NCBI GenBank assembly: GCA_015179025.1
Contig: WHUX01000049.1
Location: 1 to 64,000 of the forward strand
Reading direction: 5' to 3'
DNA: 64,000 nt
Source: Terfezia claveryi
Taxonomy: Eukaryota > Ascomycota > Pezizomycetes > Pezizales > Pezizaceae
Positions 54,608-64,000 of this stretch are shown here, piece after piece; position 1 is the first letter of the stretch; each line of letters starts with the position of its first letter. Both the position numbers and the translations under genes were made by a program. Under the pieces are notes generated by a model that was not told where the DNA came from, searched no databases, and worked only from the letters and a program-made list of their open reading frames with translations.

Positions 54608-54838
54608 CCTTGCGCTCTTGCTCTCTTGCTCCCTTACTCCCTTACTCCCTTGCTCTCTTGCTCTCTTGCTCTCTTGCTCTCTTGCCCTCTTGCCCTCTTG
54701 CCCTCTTGCCCTCTTGCCCTCTTGCTCTCTTGCTCTCTTGCTCTCTTGCTCTCTTGCTCTCTTGCTCTCTTGCTCTCTTGCTCTCTTGCTCTCTTGCTCT
54801 CTTGTTTACTTGCCCACTTGCCCACTTGCCCACTTGCT
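54608..54838. repeat. 8-bp minisatellite, roughly 29 copies
   Basis: The unit is CTTGCTCT with variants CTTACTCC, CTTGCCCT and, at the right end, TTGCCCAC. Variants are clustered, as expected from slippage or unequal exchange. Because 8 is not a multiple of 3 and the unit has no stop, all six frames stay open, giving artefactual frames such as RAREQESK. Confidence 0.95.
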
Positions 54839-57800
54839 CCTTGTCCTCCAGAAATGCTACCTAGGTAGAAGCTGACGACAATGGGTGATAGAGGCAAATA
54901 GTATGCTGAATGAGGCCGTCCGTTGTTTCCTGGCCGTTTGCGCGATACGATTCCGTATGTCTTCACGCAATATGTTGAGCGGTCTCTACACTTGCTTTTT
55001 CCTACCTTCCCCTCAAGCCTCAAGAGGCACAAAAAGTAATGGGATCCTCTCAAAAAGCAAGCAAGTATGCAAGCCCTAGTACACAGTTGGAGTAAGGAGT
55101 TGAGTTTGCAACAAAGAAGCGGTTTCAGCGCGGGATTTACTCAGCGCTACCAGTTAGGACCGACAATGAGGGCAGGTACACCAAGGAGAAATAAGATGGC
55201 CTCTCTGAACCGGCCACGGCTGTTGTCCGCTACTGGCTTTTCGGGAAGGCGTCGATCACAGTGTATTGGATTGAAGGTCGTGCGGGGGATGAGGAGGGAT
55301 GGGATAATTGGTCGAGGTACTTGCGAATTGCCTTGTGTGGGCAGCGTCGCGGTCACAAGCGAATCTCGATTCTGGTCTGGGTTTGACTACCGGCTGAGGT
55401 CGTTGTCACAACAAGAATATCAAGGTAGGGGCGCAGATTGCGGAGCGTGCTCTATTATCTCTCAATAGCAGCAATGGCACCCAAAGTTTACTCCTCGCAA
55501 GGAAAAGCTCTTTTTGCCCCCCCCCCCGATCTCAATATCATGATCCACTCCCTCCTCTGCGCTTGCCTAGATGGTTGCACACGTTACCAAATTTTAATGC
55601 AGGAAGTCACCCCGACGGCCAGCTAGTAGGTAGCGTTGAATTGGGCAAGGCAGCAACAAAGCAACAATCCCCAAGTTGCAGTCAAATCGCGTCAGGGAAT
55701 CTAGAGCTGCGATTCCGCATCCCTCCAGAACTTTCAACCCCATTCTCTCCCCCTGCAGAGGCCATGTAATAGACCATGCTTAATCCGATCGTCTGCACTA
55801 GCAAAATCAATTCCAATCCCTGACTTGTGCCCGCGTGTGTGTGTGTGTGTGTGTGTTGCACAAGTGTCCCAAACGAATAGTCGGAAAGAGTAGGATGTAT
55901 TCCGAGAGATGCAGCAGGCTTGAAGACTCCTTTTGAAAAGGCCAGATTGATGCCCAATCCCCGAGCACCGTAATCGGCGCGAGGGCTCGTTCCATCTCGC
56001 GCCCATTTATCTTCTGGTAAACATTCCTTATATTCGTTGAGGTTGTGGAGGCATGTGACGTGAGAAAATCGAGGCATAAGCATACGCCCCGGCGCCCGAA
56101 ACGACCCGCAAGACTGGTGGTCGGTGTTCCCCATTCAGGTGACTCACATTCGTCTCATGGCATCAACGCCCCCCCCGCCAAGCCCTGGCCCTCCTCCGGT
56201 GCATGTGAGACCCTGCTTGTGCTTGAATGGGTTAGGCCGGAGGGATGGGGCAGGGGGTGACTGCTGGGGATCCCGGCCATTGGTCAGCTCGCAATTGGAC
56301 CCGGAAATGTCAGCAATCTCACCCACAAATGTGGAGATCCCTGCTGGCCCAGCCTTTCACCGCACGCAACTTCTGCGTTTCGATCCTTCACTCCAGACCA
56401 CTGGACGGAGAAGGTACCGTAGTGTGAAGCTGTGAGCTGTGAGCTGAACGCTCCGTAGGTAGAGACCCCCAAATCTCCCCGGATTCTGGGAACCACCGAC
56501 ATACGGCTGATCAGTTTCAATATATCTCTCCTCCTTGATCAAATTGATTTCACAGTTGCATCAATCACCTCAAACAGGTCTAAAGATGTGGTCCAATTTG
56601 TAATTTGTGGATTTGAGGTCATAGACCGAGGTCTCGTTGGATGCTTTTTTTCACCCTGTGGCCTCGTTCTGGTGGCTTCGGGGCTCGCACTTTGCTTTTT
56701 CCTTGTCCGCTGGATTAATTGCGATCCATGTGTGGAGAGTATCGCTCGGCTACAGAGGATGCGGAATAGTTCATTTTCTTTCGTCCACGTGCGGCCATCG
56801 ACGGATCAGCAGCTCAAGATTCTGTAAGCGCATTCCTACTGTACCATGAAGCCATCCAAAGACGGAGAGTTTGTTTTTCCGATGTCGGGGTGTTGATTAC
56901 AACTAAGAAAGGCCAAAACAGTAAGACATCTTCCACTACCTGTCAGGCGTTTAAATAACAACATTAAGCTTACCTAGGAATGTAAGTGAGACGTGATATC
57001 ATCGATCAGGGCATTTTTCGAAGCAGGGTCAATTCCTTCACTCCAAAGGACGAATGAGAGGCTTCCTTGACATATGTTGGACCTGTATTTGTTTTAAATA
57101 TCAAAATTGCGAGATAAGAAGCCATGGTAGTTGTTGTTAGGACTTCCTATACACAATACGGCGACCAAGCTTTTCATTTGTAGTGAACAATAATTCTTCC
57201 TTGCGTAACCTCAACGTTGTGAACATTTGTTTACACTCTTGGAATGGACCTCGGAACCGTTAGAACGGCCACTGTGGTGGTGGATCCATAATAATACTGC
57301 TTTTATCCTGGCTTTATGATCAGCTGTGGCACATATTGTCCTATGCAATGTGAAGAAAGAGCCGTCAAAAGTTACCGCGCGTTAACAACTCCTGAATCGA
57401 TAAGTATACGTATTTCAATCCCATTCAATAATAGCTCCACATCATCTAGAGCGGTAAGGATGGTATCAATGTCATTTCATGCATACTCTGCGCAGCCAAT
57501 GAGGATCCCCGAGTCCATCAGGCACTAATTAGCTGCAATACTTGTGCCTATAGTGAGTGTATGCCCATCTGACGAGCCCATACTGCGTGCATGTAGAGCA
57601 GTATTGTCAATATTGAAGGCGGGGGGAGGAAAGCGGTTTTATTTCGGCGATCGTTGGATCGCGAGCTTCGGCTTCCCCTAGGTAATCTGCCCTAGAGGAC
57701 CGAATCACTTCTACCTAGGTAGTCCACAGAGGACCCCACATCTTTCAAGCGGAGAACCCGGATGGCACAACCTTGCGCAGGGCTTCGCGTAGACGTCCCA

Positions 57801-58759
57801 GATCGCGGCCCCCAGTTGAACCAGTGGCTGTTTTGGGCGGAGTTTAGCGAAGGCTCCCCATGATCTTGCCTGGTACATAAGTACTGTACATAATAATATC
57901 GAGGGGAGATATCCCTGTTCGACTGGACTACCCTGTTCCAGTCCTTCAGGTCGCAAATACACAGTTGCTAAGGTCCAGAGGATGGAGGTAGGTAGGTAGA
58001 TAACTGAGGTGCTTCTGCTGGGTACCTATGGTTTGTGAATTGTGAGTCTAGAGTTCCTCAGCCTCGCGCATGATTTAAATCTGGAGATCGGCCTCGTGCC
58101 CGATATTATTATGTGCGGAGTTATTATCTCATTGCGATATGGTCATGAACGCCTTCTCAGCTGAGTGATTAGTCCGTGTCTCCATGGGCAAAACAGGCGT
58201 ACCAGCAGGTGATGATGAGATCTCGTATGATTTGATCTGTACTGTACTATGTTCTGTACTCTGTAATCCCAACTAATATGCATGCATATGGTCCCATCTA
58301 TCTTTGTAAGGACTTCATGATATAAATACAACAAACCCATAACCAGGCTACCAACTATGCCATGTGCGCTGTCGGTCCATCGGATGAAACAGGTTCCTTA
58401 CGGTTCGTCCAACCAAACACACGTAATATGAAACTTTTAAAGTTTTATAGTTCTGAAATGTAATATTTCCTGGCGATGTTTCGTTTTACTAGGGATTAGA
58501 ACGATTGGTCCTGTCTACCGGTATCTGCTCACGTGTCTCAGCCGTTGCCATTGGCGCGTCATGTCAATCTTGGCGTCATTAGTCAATTAAGTAAGCTCAG
58601 GGCTTACCCTACCGCGGGCACTCACACATACGGCACCCCTGCGAAAATCAAACTCAACACCAAAGATACCAGCGAAATACTGCAACGCGATCGGAAATAG
58701 ACCATCACCAAGAGCAGCCCTGCCGCCCAACTACACTAACCCATCCCCCAGCAGCAAAA
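54839..58759. other. 3.9-kb intergenic region between the transcription factor and RPL4
   Basis: No supported coding: the many short frames overlap, mostly on opposite strands, and lack domains. It contains a C-run at 55,518-55,528 and a (GT)n microsatellite at 55,834-55,857. The region probably serves as divergent promoter sequence for the transcription factor (leftward) and RPL4 (rightward). Confidence 0.5.
55834..55857. repeat. (GT)12 microsatellite
   Basis: An uninterrupted GT dinucleotide run. Confidence 0.9.
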
Positions 58760-60047
58760 ATGGTATGTCGAATACTGCTACAATTGAAATTTAGTCTTCT
58801 GGGGAAATGCTGACATTATGCTTTACACTGGCAGACTTCCCGGCCAACCGTCTCTATCCTCGATGCCTCCGGAACGGCTATCGACTCTACCCCTCTGCCG
58901 GCCGTCTTCAAGGCTCCAATTCGCCCCGACATCGTTCAGTCCGTCCACACCGGATTGAACAAGAACAGGAGGCAGCCATATGCCGTCAGCGAGAAGGCTG
59001 GTCACCAGACCTCTGCTGAGTCTTGGGGAACTGGTACGAACATTATAATCCCCACCTCCAGGGAATTCGCAAGGATATTATTTTGGGGATTTTGTTTCTG
59101 ATGGGTTTCAAAACCTAGGTCGTGCCGTTGCCCGTATTCCCCGTGTCTCTGGAGGTGGTACCCATCGTGCCGGTCAAGCTGCCTTTGGTAACCAGTGCCG
59201 CTCTGGCCGTATGTTCGCTCCCACCAAGATCTGGAGGAAGTGGCACGTGAAGGTTCCCCAGAACCAGCGCCGTTTTGCTACTGCATCCGCCGTCGCCGCT
59301 TCGTCCGTCCCAGCTCTCGTCCTCGCTCGTGGTCATCGCATCGAGAAGATCCCAGAGTTTCCTTGCGTTCTCTCTAGCTCCTACACTGCTGTCTCAAAGA
59401 CCCGTGAGGCTGTCGCTCTTCTCAAGTCCCTGGGTGCTTACCCAGATGTCCTCAAGGTCACCAAATCCAAGAAGCTCCGTGCTGGTAAGGGTAAGCTCCG
59501 AAACCGCCGCCATAAGCAACGCCGTGGGCCCTTGATTGTCTTCAACCCTGAGGCTCCTGAGGCCGCTTCCCTCGTCAAGGCTTTCCGCAACATCCCCGGT
59601 GTTGAGACTTCCTCCGTCAAGGCTCTTAACCTTCTCCAACTCGCTCCTGGTGGACACCTCGGACGTTTCGTCATCTGGACCGACTCCGCCTTCAACTCCC
59701 TGAACGAGATCTATGGAACTGCCACCACCCCATCCTCTCAAAAGAAGGACTACCTCCTCCCATCCAACATCATCACCAATGCCGACATCGGACGTCTCAT
59801 CAACTCCTCCGAAGTCCAGTCCATTGTGCGCCCAGCCAAGGGTGGCAAGCTCCAGAAGCGTGGTGGAAAGTCTGGGGTTCAGAAGAAAAATCCCCTCAAA
59901 AACAGGCAGGTTCTCCTCAGGCTCAACCCATATGCCACTGCCTACAGAAAGGAAAAGCTCGGACAAGCCAAAGTCGACCAGAATCCGAAGGACCGTGTGT
60001 TCAAGAAGGACTCCGCTTTCGGCAAGGTTCTCATGTCATCCGATTAG
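58760..60047 (+). CDS. RPL4: 60S ribosomal protein L4 (uL4)
   Basis: RPL4 is a structural protein of the large ribosomal subunit, with a globular domain and a long loop reaching the exit tunnel. Model: exon 1 is just the ATG at 58,760-58,762; intron 58,763-58,834 (GTATGT...GGCAG, CTGAC branch); exon 2 58,835-59,033; intron 59,034-59,118 (GTACGA...CCTAG); exon 3 59,119-60,047. The total is 376 residues, usual for fungal L4. Landmarks: [84 protein letters not shown] and [13 protein letters not shown], ending FGKVLMSSD. All junctions keep frame. Coding sequence is C-rich at third positions compared with the neighbours, as expected for a highly expressed gene. Confidence 0.96.
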
Positions 60048-60626
60048 CGCATTTCTACTGCGCATTTGCTGATTCTTTTGCGTTAATTGGGTTGTTCCAT
60101 TTTTTTTCCCTTTGTTATATGCATGAAAAATTACTATCATTTTACGCTTCTTCTTTGTTTTTCTCGTCACTACCTACACATATACTCTTCAATGCATGTG
60201 TTTGTTCTGTGGGTATCGGTGGGGTTTTAGCCGTACTTACCAAAGAGGAAGAAAAAGAATTCAATTTGGGATTTTTTTTACCATATGGGCTATGGTAGTT
60301 ACTGGGTCTTCTGGGATTTTGCTGGGATTGGGACGGAAAAGCAAAACGGCGAATGAAATATGATCAAATCAAGAATCTGAATCTGCCCATATATGTGAAT
60401 TAACTACATAATACTAGAATATTTGGACAAAGGTCAGGGTAACGCCAATACGATTCTAAGCCACGAGCATCCTTTCCCAACTGTATCTGATTTTGACCAA
60501 AGTATGTCTAAACTAGAATCAAACTAATCTTTCCGAATGGGTACAAAAGAAGCGCGAATCAAGAACGCATCGGAACATGACATGAGTTCAAAGCCCTTTA
60601 CTCCGGAGGAGGTTCTGATCTTCTCA
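60048..60626. other. Convergent 3' intergenic region
   Basis: This lies between the RPL4 stop and the protease stop, which face each other. It is T-rich with no coding. Confidence 0.5.
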
Positions 60627-63600
60627 TTACAACTTCGGTTCGGTCTCCTCAAACTCAACCAGGGGTCTCACGGGCCTTGCCGCCCTCGTAAGTGTCAAAC
60701 CAGCCTTCCAAGCTACGACATCCTCAATAACCACGCTATCCTTCAAGAGGTCCCCACCCTCGGTTTCATTTGAATTCTGTGCTACCAATTGTGTATGCAA
60801 CTCCCCAAGTAATGCAATACCCTTCTCCATCACAGCTACGAGCTTCTCATCATCCAGTTTCCAATCCTCTTTGAGGTAAGTTCCAACTGCGTTGGCAATG
60901 TTCTCTGGCGTAGATATATCCACATCTCTAAAGCTCCTGGATAAAATTTCCGCCTCGGCCTTGATACCGGCATCACCAAGGAACTGAGTAAGATTCTGAA
61001 CAAACATTTGCTTCTGCTGCTCTGTGGTGAGGAGGTTGGGAGCCTTGTTTTGCTCGGTCGACTTCTCCGCTATGAGATGAATGGATAGTTTTGCGCGCCG
61101 AGGGGACGTCGGGGCGATGTAATTTTCATAGAACTCAACGATATCTTGCTTTGTGATTGTGCGGAGGATTGCCACCTCCTCATCACCTAATAGGGATTAG
61201 CAACGTCGTGGGGAGCAAGAGGATGAATGGGTAGCTCACGTTGAAAGAAATCGTAGAACTCATCTCCAATATATCTCCAATAACGTTCACTCTCTTGGGT
61301 TAAGTTCTTAAACTTCTCCAGTTTCTTATTGATTTGGCTCGTCACATGTTTCTTGAAATCTTCACCCGACATCTCCCGGAGGGTCGACTTGAAATCGGCC
61401 AGGAAATTCTCTATCCTTGACTCGAGGTACGCTGCACTGCGTTCAGACTGAATAAGAATCCTGTAGGTCATAGCCGTATGCGAGACGTAACCCCCGGACC
61501 AGACAATGTAACCAAGCTGTTCTTTGGTTCGGAGTTTGTTAAACGCAGGCCTACAAGGCATCGTCAGTATGCACAATTTCCTATCGGTACTGGGTGGGAT
61601 TATGAATGCCTTACTCTTCCGATATTTGTGAAAACAGATTTACACATGCCCTCAACTTCCTGTCTGTCACCTCTCCCACGAATAAATGATATTCGATGCA
61701 GGAATTCACGTTTTCCTTGTCCTTCAGCAACCTGGGGTAGACAAACTTCGAGCCAGGTGGAATAATGAAAGATCTTCTTGATGGGAATTGGGCATGCGGT
61801 AGGGGCTTTGGCTTAAATACTGCCTCAAATTGTGAAGAGAGTCTCAGGGCATCCTCCTTGTAAATATTTCCATGTGCAAGCACTTCAACATGCATTTGTT
61901 TAAATAACTGAGGAATAAAGGACGTAATATCCTCTGGAGTAAGGTTCTCTATTTCTTCAAGATGTTCTTCAGTCAACCAGCACTTTTCTATTGACAAGTA
62001 CTTTGAAAATTCTCGGATTTGTTGATATGGTGGTGCAAGCTCCCAGTTCTTATATGATCTCGTCAGATAGTCCTTGACGACTTTGAATCGGTCAGGCTTT
62101 ATCTCAAAATCCTTCATTTTTTTAAGAACCTTTTCTAGCAAGACGGACATCTTGTCATTATAGCCCCCTATGTCTAGTACAAAACCAATGGATGGTGCGT
62201 TGAGGTCATAGTCCAATCCAGAAATTTGTGCATCGTATGCATACTCATTCAATGCATCCTTGACCAGTTCGCAAAAAAACTTTGTCTTTATGGAGTTAGC
62301 GGGGCTCGTGTACACATTGGGGCTAAGTAGACCGTTCCGTTAGCATTCTTAAGGTCTGTATAAGCTGTGCAGTCGGAATACTCACTTCCTCATCTGGATG
62401 TACAAGTTTGCTTTCGGAACCCAGAAAGTGTCGTCTTTCTTGTACCAAACTCGCAACATCTCTGTATTCTTGATCAAAACAGGAGCCTTTGTTGGTTCCT
62501 TGACCTCTTTCTTCACCACTTCGAGATTTGTGGGTATAAATTCGTTCTTGTGAGGAAGATGCAGCTCATCAGGCTTTGGTGCATGGGGCCCCACGGTCCG
62601 CCGTAGTTCCTTCAATATGTCTTCTGGGATTTTCTCATATATATACTCTGTTCCATACCACTTTTCTTTGTTGTTTGGTATTTTTCCCTTGACAGGATTC
62701 TTAGACACAACCATTAAATGGAAATTGTCAGGCGTAAGGTAGCTCATAGCTTTCTCTATGGCTTCAGGGTCATATTCTCGTAAAACGTAGCCTGAGAGGA
62801 GCCATTCTCGTGGGAATGGTTTAAACATGAGAGGGGAAAGTTTTGAAGTGAACCTCGAGGCAGGGCTCTTCTGGCGAAACTTAAAGTCCACTTCGGTCAT
62901 AACTTTCAATTCATGGAAAATCCACTCTTGAACCGGCGTAGCTCGAATGAGATTGATATATTGGAAGGTGACTTTCACAATCTCATCGTAGTGCTCTATT
63001 TGGGTGTAGAGTCAGAACCGGAACAATGTGCTTCAGGGGTGTAACTTACCCAAGCCTTCATCGGTCAAACTCATATTGATACTAAACAGCCCCACGTCGA
63101 GAGAGACGCTGTCGGCTCCAGCACTGAGCCCAATCACCCACCCCTTCCCCTTGAGATACGCCAATATCGATCCTGGACCTTCATGGCCGATCAAATGAGA
63201 GAAATATCGTGAGGGCTGTATCTTGTACAGTGCGTTTTCGTCCATGTAGGGGAATGTGATCTCAAGAGATTTATCATCTGTTACTGGTTTGGCAAAGCAT
63301 TGAGTCTGATTGTACATGGTATTAGAGTTGCTTGTACGTCAAATTATGGAGCCGTGCTTACCAGCAGCTCCTTCTCTGTGAATGGCTGGCCCTCCCATCT
63401 CGGACTTGGCAAATCCTTATTCTTGATCTCAGAGAACAGCTCTACTACCCACTTTTGCAGCGTGTCCAGGTCTTCTCTTCCCACAACGACGAGTTTCATT
63501 TCATTGGCAGAGTAGTATTTAGCATGAAATTTCAGGAATTCGTCCCGCACATTGATACCTCTCGCAGCAGGTTCATCCCTCAGGGTTATTAGATTTCCCG

Positions 63601-63946
63601 TTGAAAAATTGCAGTAAGGAAAGTCGGGATTTGCGAGAGACTTCCCCAGCTGGTGCAGACGGTATGTATCTTGCTGAAGGTTTTTCTTGAATTCGGAGTC
63701 TACCGCACGGAGTTCCCTGTCGAGGCAATCCTCTAGAAATAAAGGTGCGATAAAGAACTGTGCAAACCTATCCAACGCCCCATATAAATGCTCCTGTCCC
63801 ACCTCGAAGTAGTAGTTCGTCTCCGTTCGTGCTGTGTATGCATTCGAAGATCCCGAATGCCCTGCTAGATACTGGCTGTACTCGTTTTCCTTGGGATACT
63901 TCTCGGTTCCCATGAAAAGTAAGTGTTCGACGGCATGTGCTTGACC
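60627..63946 (-). CDS. Ste23/insulin-degrading-enzyme-type M16 metalloprotease, 5' end outside the window
   Basis: A zinc peptidase of the inverzincin (M16A) family; the yeast homologue Ste23 helps trim a-factor. Exons (minus): 63,946-63,362, 63,305-63,050, 62,995-62,386, 62,322-61,615, 61,550-61,240 and 61,186-60,627, all with GT-AG introns of 53-64 bp and in frame, giving about 1,009 residues. The inverted zinc motif is HAVEH (63,937-63,923), followed by LLFMGTEKYPKENEYSQYL and the downstream Glu region RELRAVDSEF. Other landmarks are PSRYFSHLIGHEGPGSILAY, LIRATPVQEWIF, FNKLRTKEQLGYIV and a C-terminal AKLSIHLIAE. The exon at the right edge starts after an acceptor at CTTCAG, so at least one upstream exon is missing. 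Most likely the Ste23 orthologue. Confidence 0.93.
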
Positions 63947-64000
63947 CTGAAGCACATTAACATCCACTCCAAGCCTATACCAGAGGATTGAGGATACTCA

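Noticed and set aside
54604..54875. Overlapping open frames rich in Leu/Ser/Cys (+) and Arg/Glu/Lys (-)
   Set aside because: They are by-products of an 8-bp repeat with no stop in any frame, not genes.
57711..57962. 83-codon minus-strand frame between the transcription factor and RPL4
   Set aside because: No domain, no splice context, and opposing short frames are equally open.

Overview
The window looks like nuclear DNA of a filamentous ascomycete (Pezizomycotina, most likely Leotiomycetes; the class is an inference). Reasons: short GT-AG introns of 44-85 bp with CTAAC/CTGAC-type branch sites, a Zn2Cys6 regulator, ascomycete-type RPL4, NSA1 and Ste23/insulin-degrading-enzyme genes, and decayed transposons whose in-frame stops are almost all TAG. 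That stop pattern fits CpA-to-TpA mutation on either strand (CAG or TGG becoming TAG), the signature of repeat-induced point mutation (RIP).

There are two compartments. Positions 1-45,800 are AT-rich, repeat-laden and gene-poor. They hold Copia, LINE-like, integrase, pogo-like and hAT-like remnants, a SINE-like repeat family, a segmental duplication carrying two BTB/POZ genes, an intact TPR-CHAT gene with a truncated TPR relative, a small cysteine-rich secreted protein, a three-exon low-complexity protein and several decayed fragments. Positions 45,840-64,000 are ordinary euchromatin: NSA1 (-), a long Zn2Cys6 transcription factor gene (-), RPL4 (+) and a Ste23/IDE-type M16 protease (-) cut by the window end.

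The most interesting part is 3.7-23.2 kb. One flanking block plus BTB gene occurs twice (3,775-10,085 and 10,725-14,585). Copy A is split by a 2,810-bp insertion (4,431-7,240) with a 4-bp target duplication, for which copy B serves as the empty site. A broken TPR fragment lies between the copies. The full TPR-CHAT gene (18,388-22,719) has 20 TPR units of exactly 45 residues and a CHAT protease-like domain with its His/Cys pair intact, and a diverged copy of the same flank follows it. I infer an ancestral TPR-CHAT plus flank plus BTB unit that was repeated and then decayed, perhaps a self/non-self recognition or cell-death module.

Gene models for NSA1, the Zn2Cys6 factor, RPL4, the M16 protease and the gene at 32,579 were built by finding splice signals that keep the frame. 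NSA1 and the Zn2Cys6 factor each also need one single-base frame change that no intron explains.
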